From the NCBI GenBank assembly GCA_963810755.1, contig CAWEOP010000011.1, positions 1-64,000 on the forward strand: 64,000 bases of DNA. The letters are read 5' to 3'. The position numbers and the translations under genes were made by a program. The notes under the pieces were generated by a model. That model ran no database searches. It saw nothing but the letters and a program-made list of their open reading frames with translations, and had not been told where the DNA came from. Positions 26,766 to 37,284 of the stretch are shown in pieces (positions within the stretch are counted from its first letter, which is position 1; every line of letters begins with the position of its first letter). The DNA is from FEN-1219 sp963810755 (GTDB lineage Bacteria > Pseudomonadota > Gammaproteobacteria > Steroidobacterales > Rariloculaceae).

Positions 26766-28874
26766 CTAATTCTTCGCGGGCTCCGGCCGACGCGCGGCTT
26801 CGGGTCCGCTCAGCAGCTGCCGCTGGTGCGGATGCTGTATCTCCGACATCTCCGCAACTACACGCGCTGCCTGGCGAAGCAGGATCGCCTCGGGCAGCTC
26901 GGCTGACTCCAGCTGGTCTACGCTCGCCAGAGCGGGGAGGCCGAGTGCTGCGCGGCGGGTGTTCTCGCGCGTGAGCCGGCCTTGCTCGAAGCCCTTGTTC
27001 TCGGCGACGCGCGCATCGAGATTCAGCGACACTGTTTTCTGCGCGTTGATTTCCTGGATCGCAGCGATATCGGCCAGCAAGTAGCGATAGTCGGGGTCTT
27101 CCGTCGCACGCTCCGCCTGGTGCGTACGCAGCGTGTCGAGCTCCGCATCGAGCCCGGTATCGGGACGGAAGCGCGTGGGCTGAATGCGGTCCCAGGGTAG
27201 GGCGGTATCGCGGGTGCTCTCTCCGACGGTCGCCGTGTCGACGGCCGATGGCAGCTCGATGTCGGGGATCACGCCGCGATGCTGCGTGCTTTCGCCGGTC
27301 ACTCGGTAGTACTTGCCGATGGTGAGCGTGAGCTGGCCATTGTCGGTGCCACGCATCAGGCGGTCGAGCGGGAACAGATTTTGAACCGACCCCTTGCCGA
27401 ACGTCTGCTGACCGATGATCACGCCGCGGTCATAGTCTTGAATGGCAGCGGCAAAGATCTCCGACGCGCTTGCGCTGTAGCGGTCGACGAGGACGGCAAG
27501 CGGTCCCGTGTAGATGGCGCTCGGGCTCGGATCATCGAGCACTTGAATGTTGCCGCGCGTCTCGCGCAGCTGCACCACCGGGCCGCGCTCGATGAACAAC
27601 CCGCTGAGCTCCGTCGCTTCCGACAAATGGCCGCCACCGTTCGCGCGTAGGTCCATGACGATTCCGTCGACGCCACCTTCGGCCTTGAACTCGTCGATGA
27701 GGCGCGTGACGTCGCGCGACGTGCTGGTGTAGTCCTCATCGCCGCGGCTGCGGGCCGCAAAGTCTTGGTAAAAGCTCGGCACCGTGATCACGCCGACCTT
27801 GTACGTCGCGCCGTCCACGGGCACTTCGACCGTCGATTTCTTCGCGGCCTGCTCTTCGAGCTTGATCTTGTCGCGGGTGAGCTCGATCGTCTTCTCGGTC
27901 GATCCCGGAGCAGCTCCGGCTGGCAGCACCTGGAGCCGCACGCGCGTGCCACCGGGGCCGCGGATGCGCTGCACGACATCGTCGAGCCGCCAGCCGATCA
28001 CGTCCACCAGCTCGCCGCCCTGGCCTTCGCCCACGGCAGTGATCCGATCCTCGGGCTTGAGCTGGCCGTCGATCTGCGCAGGCCCGCCGGGGATAATGTT
28101 CATGACCTTGACGTAGTCGTCCTCGAGCTGCAGCGATGCTCCAATGCCGTCGTACGACAAGCTCATCTGTATGCGGTACTCCTCGCTCTGACGCGGCGAG
28201 AGGTAGCTCGAGTGCGGATCCATGTTGTGCGCGACGGCGTTCATGAACGTCTCGAACACGTCGTCGGGCGTGAGCTGCGTGACCCGCTTATAGGATCGCT
28301 CGTAGCGTTCCTTGAGAATGTCCGAGGCCTCGGTCCAGGACTTGCCCGTGAGCATCAGGCGCAACCCGTCGCTCTTGACGTTCTGGCGCCAGACCTCGTC
28401 GATCTCCGCGGACGAAGCGGGCCATGGGAGCTCGCTCCGGTCCCAGCGATAGGATTCGTCGAGCTTGTAGTCGGGCTCAGTCGCGAGCAGCTGGATCGCA
28501 TACTCGACGCGCTCGCCTGCGCGCTTGCGAAACAAATTGAAGATATCGAAGACAGGCTGGAGCTCACCGGTGCGTGCGCGATCGTCGAGCTCGTAGCGGA
28601 GGCGGTTGAAGGCCGCGACGTCGCTCGCCGTGAAGTACATCCGGTTGCCGTCGAGTGTGTCGAGGTAACGGTCTAGGATCGCCGACGATAGCGAGTTATC
28701 GAGGTGCGGTTGGGAATAGTGGAGCTCTTCGATGAGCTTCGTGACGTTGCTGCTGATCGCTGGATGCTTCGCTTCCATTTTCAGCGGCTGCAACGGTTCG
28801 ACAGCCGCTAAGGCCGCGGACACGGCCAATAGGACTACTGCACCGGTGCAAAACCGGCCTAGCAACTCCCTCAC
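26766..28874 (-). CDS. prc: Carboxy-terminal processing protease Prc/Tsp
   Basis: 702 residues, the size of E. coli Prc. Signal peptide (VVLLAVSAALA), N-terminal helical domain, PDZ domain (GIGASLQLEDDYVKVMNIIPGGPA), protease core with catalytic Ser in DRYSASASEIFAAAI (about residue 465) and Lys in TFGKGSVQ (about 492). Prc trims periplasmic proteins such as FtsI and MepS and degrades tagged proteins. Convergent with the coiled-coil gene; its C-terminus (RRPEPAKN) is basic. Confidence 0.95.
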   Translation of the reverse strand: MRELLGRFCTGAVVLLAVSAALAAVEPLQPLKMEAKHPAISSNVTKLIEELHYSQPHLDNSLSSAILDRYLDTLDGNRMYFTASDVAAFNRLRYELDDRARTGELQPVFDIFNLFRKRAGERVEYAIQLLATEPDYKLDESYRWDRSELPWPASSAEIDEVWRQNVKSDGLRLMLTGKSWTEASDILKERYERSYKRVTQLTPDDVFETFMNAVAHNMDPHSSYLSPRQSEEYRIQMSLSYDGIGASLQLEDDYVKVMNIIPGGPAQIDGQLKPEDRITAVGEGQGGELVDVIGWRLDDVVQRIRGPGGTRVRLQVLPAGAAPGSTEKTIELTRDKIKLEEQAAKKSTVEVPVDGATYKVGVITVPSFYQDFAARSRGDEDYTSTSRDVTRLIDEFKAEGGVDGIVMDLRANGGGHLSEATELSGLFIERGPVVQLRETRGNIQVLDDPSPSAIYTGPLAVLVDRYSASASEIFAAAIQDYDRGVIIGQQTFGKGSVQNLFPLDRLMRGTDNGQLTLTIGKYYRVTGESTQHRGVIPDIELPSAVDTATVGESTRDTALPWDRIQPTRFRPDTGLDAELDTLRTHQAERATEDPDYRYLLADIAAIQEINAQKTVSLNLDARVAENKGFEQGRLTRENTRRAALGLPALASVDQLESAELPEAILLRQAARVVAEMSEIQHPHQRQLLSGPEAARRPEPAKN

Positions 28875-28953
28875 GCTACCTCCTTGGGGATCGTGGCGAC
28901 GCTGGTCACGTATCTGTTAAGTTTCCGTTCGTTGGCCTGGTGAATCAAGTCCA

Positions 28954-29310
28954 TTGCCGAGAAACCCCGAACCGAATCACGACGCGGAGCTCGGCTTGGC
29001 CGCCCGGCGTGCAGGGCACAGCTTGAGGCCATCCGTGGTGCTGCTCGGCTTTGTGCTGGGCAGTGCCGCTGCGATTACGTTCGGTTTGTTCGGCGTCGCC
29101 GTAGTTTTCACCTGGTTGCGGCCCGAGTACCCCCGGCTCGACGGCGAGCTCCCGTCCTTGTGGGGGAGTCTCGGGATGTTCGCCCTTTTGACCGCCGCGG
29201 CCGGCGCCAGTTTCTACGCTCAGTTGCGGACAGCCCCTTGGCGCCGTGCGGCCATCGCCCTGATGCTGCTCGGAGTCGGTGCGATTGGCTGGTATCACTG
29301 GCCGCGATAG
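28954..29310 (+). CDS. Small inner-membrane protein of unknown function
   Basis: About 118 residues from a probable TTG at 28954. Three hydrophobic stretches are seen (SVVLLGFVLGSAAAITFGLF, WGSLGMFALLTAAAGASFYA, AAIALMLLGVGAIGW) and the C-terminus is WYHWPR. The ribosome site is not convincing, so the start is uncertain. No family recognised. It lies divergently from prc. Confidence 0.55.
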   Translation: MPRNPEPNHDAELGLAARRAGHSLRPSVVLLGFVLGSAAAITFGLFGVAVVFTWLRPEYPRLDGELPSLWGSLGMFALLTAAAGASFYAQLRTAPWRRAAIALMLLGVGAIGWYHWPR

Positions 29311-29337
29311 GCACGGGGTGGCGCGCGCGGCGCCGCC

Positions 29338-29676
29338 TCACCGCTTCTTGTGACGGCCGATCTTTTCCCAAGACTGGCTGCGATTGAAGGCCCCCGTGTT
29401 GTAGGGATCGAATCCGTCGTCGTTCGGGCGGTCGAGCGTAAGTCGAGGATTGTCGAGGATATCCATAGGGGCCCGGTCTTTCTTAGGCCCCTTCGGATCG
29501 GCCGAGCGCTTTGGCGGCGTTTGCTGGCGTACGGGCGGCGCTGGTTTTGCGGTGACCTTCGGTGGTGGCACAACGTTGGGCGGGGGCCGCGGGCGCGAGC
29601 CGATCTGCAGACCGCTAAAGTCGAACGGACTCGAGTCCGAGTCCCAACCCAGCCAACGTTTCAGTCGTTTCAGCAT
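29338..29676 (-). CDS. Proline-rich cytoplasmic protein of unknown function
   Basis: 112 residues from ATG 29674-29676 (MLKRLKRWLGWDSDSSPFDF). The N-terminal amphipathic basic helix could touch membrane. The middle is Pro/Lys-rich (PPPNVVPPPKVTAKPAPP), and the C-terminal part (LDNPRLTLDRPNDDGFDPYN) looks ordered. No signal peptide, no known family. It is the last gene of the minus-strand cluster. Confidence 0.55.
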   Translation of the reverse strand: MLKRLKRWLGWDSDSSPFDFSGLQIGSRPRPPPNVVPPPKVTAKPAPPVRQQTPPKRSADPKGPKKDRAPMDILDNPRLTLDRPNDDGFDPYNTGAFNRSQSWEKIGRHKKR

Positions 29677-29815
29677 CGTGAGGCGTCCGCGCTCGCCGCT
29701 CGCGAGTAATAGGGTGCGGCCGGCGGCCGTCTCGGAAAGAGTCGACAAAGCGCCCCAAAACGATAGCAGATGACCTGGTTTACTTATTGTTCTTCGTCGT
29801 GATTTGTGACGAGAG

Positions 29816-30100
29816 TCACGATCGTGTGCGCCACACACGGCGCACGAGACGCACGAGTTGCAGCACCACGTAGGGGCTCACTACGAGAACCCAGGCAAAA
29901 GGTTCCAACTGCAGAAGGTTGGTCCAAATCTGTTCCGCGAGCGTCAATGGGCTCGCGTCCGGAGAATATTCGCCGATCAACTGCGACCCCACCCAGTAGA
30001 TCGCGAAAGGGAGCGCAAGGAGCCCGAAGCCGAACAGCACGGCGGCGATCACGAGCTCGCGTTTCCATGAGGCGGCGTGGATTTCGGATGAGGCGTTCAT
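29816..30100 (-). CDS. Small two-span membrane protein
   Basis: 94 residues from ATG 30098-30100. Two hydrophobic spans (ELVIAAVLFGFGLLALPFAI and FAWVLVVSPYVVLQLV) are joined by a short polar loop; the tail is basic (RLVRRVWRTRS). It starts 18 bases after the stop of the FHA gene, which suggests co-transcription. No family recognised. Confidence 0.65.
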   Translation of the reverse strand: MNASSEIHAASWKRELVIAAVLFGFGLLALPFAIYWVGSQLIGEYSPDASPLTLAEQIWTNLLQLEPFAWVLVVSPYVVLQLVRLVRRVWRTRS

Positions 30101-30117
30101 GTCGCGGCGCAGGTCGC

Positions 30118-31924
30118 CTAGTGTGCCAGCGATTCCAGGAAGCGAAATTGCGTTTCACCGACCGCAACTAGGTCACCGTGCCGCAACTCTTGGCGGTCGA
30201 CGCGGACGGAGTTGACGAACGTGCCGTTAGTGCTCCCGAGATCCTCGATGACCACCGTGCCGCGCGCTAGTGTAAGACGAGCATGCTCCCGGCTCACGAA
30301 ATGCGTGAGTACCTGAACGTCGCAGCTCGAGCTGCGCCCAATCGTCATGGTTTTTTTCAGCATCGCGTATTGGCGCGGCACTTCGCTCGTGAGGCAGACG
30401 AGGGCGGGTGTGTTGGTCTGGTCGGTTGGCGCGTCGGTTCGCCGCAGGCGCTCCGACATCTTCAGGTCGAGACCTTGCAGTGACAGATCCATCGCGCTGA
30501 GTTTCTGGAGCGCTCCAAGCTTTTGGTCTAGCTCCCGTTGCAGTGCCGCAATACGCTCGTCGCGACCCTCTAGCGCGCGATCTTTGTCGATCAAGACGCG
30601 TTCGATGCGTGCTGCGTCGCTGCGCACCCGGTCGAGTTGCGCGCGCGTCTCGGTAAGCTGTCGGAGCGCTGCGTCGCGTTCCCCAGCGGCGGCGGCGAGG
30701 AGCACGGACTGTCGCGCTAAGGGTTGCACGCTCCGCCGCAAGCTCGGCGTTCTTGTGCTCTATCTCGGCTTCGAGCTGCGCGATCGCTTCGAGCGACGCG
30801 GTTGGCGGCGGGTGAGCAGAGGCTGCGTGGACGGCCGCTTCCGTAGCGGCGGCAATCTGCGTGGCGTGCCGCTGTCGGCGGCCGCGAGGGCCGCAATGTG
30901 CTCGGCATCTCGCTGGAGTTGCGCGGAGCGTTGCTCTGTGAGTGTTTGCGCGGCAGCGGCAAGTTCCGCCTGCGCGTCGTAGCGAGCGCGGTCTTGACGC
31001 TCGCGCGAGCTCCGCCTCGAGCGTCGCGGCGACCGCGCGAACAGCGTGCGGAGCGGCTCGCAGGTCGCCGATCTCCGCTTCGAGCGTCTCGGTGCGCCGG
31101 CTCTGCCCGAGGAGCTGTTCGCGCAACGCCTCGGCTCGTGCGACCTCGCGCTCGGCGCTGGACTCGGCACGCTGTTGACGTTCGGTGCGATGCACGAGCT
31201 TCCCGTTCGAGCTCGCCGATGCGCGCGGTTTGCGCCGCTGCGCGCGCCTCGAGCTCGTCCCACCAGACTCTCCGATTTGCGACGTACGATGTCAGCGTCG
31301 CAAGCTCCTCGCGCAACGCCGTAGACTTCGCTCTGCTCGCTGCTCGCCGCAGCGCTCTGTGAGAGGCTCCTTTAGGCGTTCGGCAGCCTCTTCCAGCGCC
31401 TCTTCGCGACCGAGCTCGCGCTGCGCGACCTCCCCTTCGAGTAAGTCGACGTCACTCTTGAGTTGCTGGAACTCCGCGGCGGCGCGCTCGAGCTGCGACT
31501 CGCGATCGGCGATTTCGGCGATCAGCTTCTGTTCGACCGCGTTTCGCGAGTCGATTACCTTCCGCAGGTTCGCGAGCGCCGCGTTGAGGTCGGCGATCAC
31601 GGTGTCTTTCGCGTTGAGATGACGTTCGATGTCGAGCCAACGCGCCGAAAGGCGCGAGATGTCCTGCTCGAGCGCGGCGATCTTGGCTCCGCGTTGCTCG
31701 AGATCGCTTTTCAGTGCGGCGACGTTCGCGCCTCTTCTTCGGAGCTCGGCGTACTGCGCGCTGAGCGCGGCGTAATGCGCCGTGTGCTCGCCCGTGGGCT
31801 CTTCATCGACCACGAGCAACACCCCGTGCTCGTCCGGGTCGAGCACGGCGGTCTCGAGCAGAATCGGCAGCTCGTCCGTTGGATCGCTGTCGAGCCGCTC
31901 TTCGTCGGCTGGAATTTTCGACAT
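30118..31924 (-). CDS. Coiled-coil protein with C-terminal FHA domain (copy 1), frameshifted
   Basis: About 600 residues. The acidic N-terminus (EERLDSDPTDELPILLETAV) is followed by a long coiled coil (LEQDISRLSARWLDIERHL, EIADRESQLERAAAEF) and ends with an FHA phosphothreonine-binding domain: MTIGRSSSCDVQV, VSREHARLTL and IEDLGSTNGTFVNSVRV. The Arg, Ser, His and Asn of the phosphopeptide site are present. Between about 30,720 and 31,370 several indels break the coil. No Ser/Thr kinase lies in the window. It shares layout with the FHA protein at 44807-46810, so the two look like paralogs. Confidence 0.75.
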
Positions 31925-32012
31925 TTCAGAGCCTTAGAGTTCGTTCTCGCATATACGTTAAGCCAACTGCCCAGCCTTGCGCCAGGTGATGGACGACGGC
32001 TCGCCGCAACGC

Positions 32013-33499
32013 TCATGCAGCCGGAACCGTTCGGTCCTTGGCCCACTCGCGCAGCGCGGCCACGCGTTCGGCCATGAGCACGGACAGCGGCCGTGTCTTT
32101 CCGAATTCGCCGAGGAAATGCGCTAGCTTCGGCTCCTCGGCTACGGCGTGCGCAGTGTAGAGCGCGGATACGATACCTTGCTCGATCTCAGCGCCCGAGA
32201 ACCCATCGGTCGCGCCGGCGAGATGCTTGAGGTCGGCGTCCCGGGGCCGCAACCCGCGCTTGGCGAGATGTATTGTAAAAATCTCCGCGCGGGCGTCCGC
32301 GTGAAGGCAGGTCGACGAAGAAGATCTCGTCGAACCGGCCCTTGCGCACGAGCTCGGGAGGCAGCTCATCGACATCGTTTGCCGTCGCAACGAGAAACAC
32401 CTGGGCTTTGCGCTCGGCCATCCAGGTCAGCAGGCCGCCGAGCACGCGGCGCGCAGTGCCGCTCTCGTCGTTGCCGGTCGCAAGGCCTTTCTCGATCTCG
32501 TCGAGCCACAAGACACACGGGCTCATCACCTCGGCCGTGCGCAGGGATTCCCGCAGGTTCCGTTCCGTCTCGCCATGGTACTTGTTGTACAAAGCGCCGA
32601 AATCCACGCGCAGCAGCGGAACGCCGAACACGCTCGCGGCCGTCTTCGCGGCGAGGCTCTTGCCGCAGCCCTGCACGCCGATCAGCAGGATCCCTTTCGG
32701 CGCGTCTAGTCCTCGCGGACGCTCGCCGCCGAATACCGCGCGCCGTTGTTGGAGCCAGAGCTTTACGTTGCGGAACCCCGCGAGGTCCGCGGCGCGGGCA
32801 GTCTCGTACTCGTAGCTCAGCACGCCACCGCGGTTCAGCAGCGCGTACTTGGCTTGCATCACGGCCGGAACGTCGCTCGCCGTGATGGCACCGTCGTCGC
32901 GGATCGCGTTGCGGGCGAGCCGTTCCGTGTCCGCGTGGGTGAGGCCGCCCAGGTTCTTGACGAGCAGATCGAGCGCGTTCGGATCCACCTTCACGCCGCC
33001 GTGCTGCGTCACGATGCTCTTCGACACAAGCGTTGACTATCGCGAGCCGTTCGCGCGCGATTCGGGAGGCGCATGTGGAACTGCGCGCTCGCGCTCTTGA
33101 TCTCGGGCGGCAGGTCAATGCGATGGCCGATCAGAAGCACAGTGACCTTGGCGTCGCGGCTGCGAGCGCGATGTCCTTGAGCAAGCGAACGTTCACCGGG
33201 CTCGCGTGAGAAACGGATGAAAGTCGAGTAGCGCGTAGATCCCGGGCTTGTCGACGCGCGCGAATGTGGCGCAGCACCTCCGCCGGCTCGGCGTTGTGGC
33301 GCTGCGCCTCGAGTTGCAGGTCGAGCCTCTGCAGCCCGTCCGTCACGGACCAGCGGAACAACGGCCGGTAGCTGCTCGCGCGCTGCGCGACGGCAAGGTC
33401 GGTGAGCAGCTGCAGGAAGCGCGTCTCGTCGGCGGTCTCGATGACCACGATCGGCGTGCCCGAGTCGAGCACGAGCTCAAGGTCGTGACGGTCGTTCAT
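32013..33499 (-). CDS. Ycf46-like AAA ATPase, frameshifted
   Basis: About 490 residues. The N-terminal domain (LVLDSGTPIVVIETADETRF ... IYALLDFHPFL-like and VTVLLIGHRIDLPPEI) matches the Ycf46 family, in which a Ras-like fold precedes AAA+. The AAA+ part shows KGILLIGVQGCGKS (Walker A), CVLWLDEIEKG (Walker B), FLVATANDVDELPPEL (sensor 1) and VRKGRFDEIFFVDLP; the C-terminal lid reads DGFSGAEIEQGIVSAL. Start ATG 33497-33499. Indels near 33,270, 33,205, 33,160, 33,030 and 32,305, the last resolved as one extra C. Ycf46 homologs are found in cyanobacteria, plastids and some proteobacteria, with poorly defined function. It sits between two lipoproteins and an FHA protein. Confidence 0.75.
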
Positions 33500-33543
33500 C
33501 GGATGCCGAGGAGCTCTCGCCGCAGTGGAGAGGCTGGCAGAGT

Positions 33544-34353
33544 CTAGAAGGAGCTCGCAGACGCCGCCACGACGGATTCGGCAGATTGGCGCACGCGTGC
33601 CGCGCTTCGGCCGAGCGTGCTGGCCGACGGAGCGGCGGGAGCAAGCGTGAGAGCCGCGGTCAGCCCACGTCGGGCTCGGGGCCCGCGCCGTAGCCGCTGC
33701 GGCGAGGTCAGGAACTGCTTGATCTGCTCGGTCAGGCCCTTGCACGCGGCGGCCTGCGGGCGGGCGATGAACGGCAGCGGAACGATGATCGCGGGCATCA
33801 CGGAGCGGCCCTTCACGTCGGCATGAATCGTCCCGGCGTCTGTGGCTTCCTGGATGTCCCAGACGGTTGCGTCGTAGCGAGAGTCGTCTTCCCACCAAGC
33901 GAGGCCCATGCAGCCCGCCCCGCCGACACCGGCGGCGCAGGTGATGCCGCCGCCGCTCGCGACTCGATCCGTCGACCCGTCGAGCCAGACGACGTAGCGC
34001 ACGCCGGTATCGCGGACCTGCGCCAATACGCCGGGGCGCTCGAGCAGGTGCGACAGGTCTTCCGTGCTGAGCGGAGCCGTGGACGGCTCGAACCACGGGT
34101 ACATCTTGTCCTCGAAGTCTTTCGTGGAGTGCACGTCGAGCTTCGTGTCGCCGCGTGTGAGCGCGGTGCTGATGCACTGCACGAAGTCCTCTTCGGCTTC
34201 GTGCGTCGCGTGCTGCTTGCGGGCGAGGATCACGACGTGCTCGCCTTTGGCGATGACGGCGTCGGTTTGCTTATACGGTTCCATCCGCGATGTGGTGCCG
34301 CACGATGCGAACAGCGGCAACAACGCGGCGAGCAACCAGGGCCGAGCTTTCAT
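33544..34353 (-). CDS. Lipoprotein of unknown function (cluster member)
   Basis: The ATG at 34351-34353 begins ARPWLLAALLPLFASC, a lipoprotein signal with lipobox FASC. The mature part contains DAVIAKGEHVVILARKQ, LDVHSTKDFEDKMYPWF and YVVWLDGSTDRVASGGG, then IIVPLPFIARP and CKGLTEQIKQFL. The C-terminal tail after that is Ala/Arg-rich and may be an artefact; in another frame a stop follows GPEPDVG near 33,660. Its start follows the stop of the other lipoprotein by one base, so they form one operon. No family recognised. Confidence 0.65.
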   Translation of the reverse strand: MKARPWLLAALLPLFASCGTTSRMEPYKQTDAVIAKGEHVVILARKQHATHEAEEDFVQCISTALTRGDTKLDVHSTKDFEDKMYPWFEPSTAPLSTEDLSHLLERPGVLAQVRDTGVRYVVWLDGSTDRVASGGGITCAAGVGGAGCMGLAWWEDDSRYDATVWDIQEATDAGTIHADVKGRSVMPAIIVPLPFIARPQAAACKGLTEQIKQFLTSPQRLRRGPRARRGLTAALTLAPAAPSASTLGRSAARVRQSAESVVAASASSF

Positions 34354-34354
34354 G

Positions 34355-35045
34355 TCATCGCGCGCCTTGTGTCTGGACGGTAGCTGCATCGAGAGGTACC
34401 GATTCGGTGGATGCCGAGGCCGAGGTGGCATGCTGCTTCTCCCCTAACCAAGTGCTGACCTGGGGCTGTTGAGCGAACTTGGTGGAAATCGTCGCACCGA
34501 CCTCGCGCATCGCGACGATCGCGGCGCGCTGAACTGCGTCCTCGCGGTTGCGACCGAGCTCGGACTTCCCATAGCCGCTGACGGGCCAGGCCACGACGGT
34601 GTCGCCGTTCGGCTCGTACAACGTCAGCTGATATTGCATCCAGACTTCGACGAACTTGTCGCGCTCGCCGACGGGCACGTCGAATTCGAACTTCTCGAGC
34701 GTCGGCTGCAACACGCCATCGAGAGATCCGTCGTTCGCGGCGAGCGGTACGGCATCGACTTTGTGAGTCTCGCGAAACATCTTCGCGAACAGCGGCTCGA
34801 GCATCGCGACGTTGGCGTCGCCGAGCGCGATCGTCCACAGCGACTGATCCGGGATCTCTTCGGTGTAGATGTAGTCGTAGAGCTCCTCGGGAATCAGGAT
34901 GCCCATGCGCACGGGGAGGGGCTCGACGAGCGGCGACGGGAACGAGGACTCGACGATGACTTGCGAGGAGCAGCCCCGCCAGCAGAAGGCTCGCCGCGAG
35001 TGCCGACCAGCGGCGAGCACCTGCAATGTGCGAAAGGAGCGGCAT
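34355..35045 (-). CDS. Lipoprotein of unknown function, frameshifted near its signal peptide
   Basis: The start ATG at 35043-35045 begins a signal sequence (RRWSALAASLLLAG); after one indel near 34,975 the Cys and the mature chain follow (CSSQVIVESSFPSPL). The body has MGILIPEELYDYIYTEEIPD, ALGDANVAMLEPLFAKMF, VWMQYQLTLYEPNGD and GYGKSELGRNREDAVQRAA. It looks like a periplasmic, outer-membrane-tethered protein. Similar layouts occur in exported DUF proteins of Xanthomonadales, but I cannot name the family. It is the first gene of the minus-strand cluster. Confidence 0.65.
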
Positions 35046-35277
35046 GAGCCGGATTCTACGTCCTAGTCGGAGCGTTGCGTAGTCGTTTTAAAGTTAACAC
35101 CGAACGGACCGGACGCCAAAGAGGCGCCGATCGGGACCGCTAACTAGGACCGCGCGACCGCTGAAGATTCCGCATCCCGCGCGCGGTTTGGAGCGAAGCA
35201 GCTGTTCGCCGGTCGAGTCCGCGCGGCGGCGCCGCCGCGACGGCGAACGTTGGGGCCCGAGGCGAGGCGCCGAATCG

Positions 35278-36303
35278 TCACGAGACTCGTCTCCGCACGG
35301 CGGCGGCGGACGCGTACATGGCGCTGCCTGGACGGGATTCTACCTTCGGCTTCAGAGTGCGGCGAGCTGGGACGACGCCCACGTCGGGAGTCCGTAGCGG
35401 CTCGCCGGCAGCGCGGGCCTCGGGCGCCGGAGACGTGATTCGGCCTTCACTGCACCGACGGTCCGCAGCAGGGCCGGTCCAACCACCGTGGCGTTCCTTG
35501 CCGTTTACGAACGTGATGTCGACGCGCCGGTTCTGTGCTCGGTGCTCGGGGCTGTCGTTCGCAACGCGCGGCTGCGTGTCGGCATGGCCGCTCACCATCA
35601 ACCGCACAGGCTCCACGCCGGCCTCGAGAAGCTCGGCCGCGACCGAAGCCGCGCGAGCGGCCGATAGATCCCAATTCGATCGATAGGGACCGCCTGTTCG
35701 GACCGGCACGTTGTCGGTATGTCCCGAGACCGTGATCGCACCCTTCATTCTGGCGACCAGTCGCCCGACCTTTGCGAGCGCGGCGAGCGATCCGGGCTCG
35801 AGCTCTGCGTTGCCTGAAGCGAAGGAGTCCTTCTCGAGCAGCTGGATGACGACTTCCGTGCTGTCGCGACGAATCAGAATTCGTCCGTCGTCGATTTCCT
35901 GGCTGAAGATCTCGCGGAGCTGTTGTGCCTGCTCCTCCGCTGTCTCCTCTTGGGCTTTGAGCTCCTTGAGGCGTTGCTCGAGCCCGAGGTCGAGCGTGTT
36001 CAGGTCGGAGTCGACGGTGTGCTGTCGTATTTCGTCGGGAGCAGCAGAATCGGGCGTGCCGGGAGCGAACTCACTGGCTTCGAGACTCGTGCCTTTCGGC
36101 GGATCGTCTGCGCGGACGTCCGTTTGGACGCCGAACGCCGCGTTGAGGGCGCCGGACATCAGCTTGAACTTCGCGACGTCCATCTCCGAGAACGAGAGCA
36201 TCAGTACGAAGAAGCACATGAGGAGGACCATCAGATCCGCAAACGTGACGATCCATGGCGGCGGCCCATGGCTGCGCGGCGGTTCGTCGCCAAATTCGAT
36301 CAT
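35278..36303 (-). CDS. Flagellar stator protein B, PomB/MotB family
   Basis: 341 residues. One membrane span near the N-terminus carries the ion-binding Asp in PPWIVTFADLMVLLMCFFVL. A long periplasmic linker and an OmpA-like peptidoglycan-binding domain follow (ITVSGHTDNVPVRTGG, SNWDLSAARAASVAAELL, NRRVDITFVNGKE). With the A subunit upstream it makes the torque-generating stator. The partner's close match to Vibrio PomA suggests a sodium-type pair. The final 60 residues after the OmpA domain are low-complexity and may include a frameshift. Confidence 0.85.
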   Translation of the reverse strand: MIEFGDEPPRSHGPPPWIVTFADLMVLLMCFFVLMLSFSEMDVAKFKLMSGALNAAFGVQTDVRADDPPKGTSLEASEFAPGTPDSAAPDEIRQHTVDSDLNTLDLGLEQRLKELKAQEETAEEQAQQLREIFSQEIDDGRILIRRDSTEVVIQLLEKDSFASGNAELEPGSLAALAKVGRLVARMKGAITVSGHTDNVPVRTGGPYRSNWDLSAARAASVAAELLEAGVEPVRLMVSGHADTQPRVANDSPEHRAQNRRVDITFVNGKERHGGWTGPAADRRCSEGRITSPAPEARAAGEPLRTPDVGVVPARRTLKPKVESRPGSAMYASAAAVRRRVS

Positions 36304-36330
36304 GGCAGCACTTCGATCGCAGCGGTTCGC

Positions 36331-37096
36331 TTACGCGGCGCGCTGCTCGTCGTCACGGCGCGACTTCGGCAGATAGTTCTTGAGCAGGTCGCGCATGATC
36401 CGCGGGTGCTGGCCGTCCTGGATACTCATCACGGCGTCGATGATCAGGGATTTCGCGAGCCGTTCTTCCGTGCTGCGCAGCGACAGCTTGTCCGCGATCG
36501 GGATCGCGATGAGGTTCGCGATCATCGCACCGTAGAGCGTCGTGAGCAGCGCGATCGCCATCGCCGGTGCGATCTGCTTCGGGTCGTTCATCGCTCCCAG
36601 CATTTGCACGAGGCCGATCAGGGTGCCGATCATCCCCATCGCGGGAGCCGCATCGCCGATGGCTTTGAAGATCGCTTGGCCGTCGCGATGACGCTTCAAC
36701 GTCAACTCGAGGTCCTTGACCAGGATCGAGCGCACGACCTCGGGGTCGTGGCCGTCCACGACGAGGTTCAACGCCTTCTTGAAGAACTCGTCCGGTACAT
36801 CGGCTTCTTCGAGAGCGAGCAGCCCGCTCGCTCGCGCGGAGTTTGCGAGCTCGATGGACTTCGTGATCAAGTCCTCTGGCTCGGGCGACGCGGTAGATGA
36901 AAGCCTTGATAGCGACCTTGGTCGCATTCGAGAACTGGCGGAAGCTAAATTTCATGAGCGTCACGAGCAGTGTGCCGCCGACCACCAGCACGAGCGACGG
37001 CGCGTCCACGAATGCGGCGACCGATCCGCCGAGCACGATGGCGGTGCCGACGACCAGGCAGGCGCCGATGAGTCCGATAAGCGTGGCTAGATCCAA
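36331..37096 (-). CDS. Flagellar stator protein A, PomA-like, frameshifted
   Basis: The N-terminus MDLATLIGLIGACLVVG and DAPSLVLVVGGTLLVTLMKF matches PomA-type subunits. After an indel near 36,890 the frame resumes with EPEDLITKSIELANSARASGL, DPEVVRSILVKDLELTLKRH, AMGMIGTLIGLVQMLGAM and ALLTTLYGAMIANLIAIP. Four membrane spans are expected. The start is ATG 37094-37096. The stop is 27 bases before the B-subunit start, so the two form an operon. Ion choice (Na or H) cannot be proven from sequence alone. Confidence 0.85.
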
Positions 37097-37284
37097 AGCT
37101 CGATTCCCTTCGTTTGCTCGCCCCCCGAATGCCGCCCAGGCACGAGCCCACCGGCCGGGGGTATGCAGACCGTTATCGTCCTCGGGTTGCCGTACTTTAG
37201 GGGCGGCGCCCTGGATCGGGACGCCTGCGTGCTAGAGTAATCTCAGCGGTTTCGCGGCCGCCGTGCCGCGTGCAAGGAGGGCAG

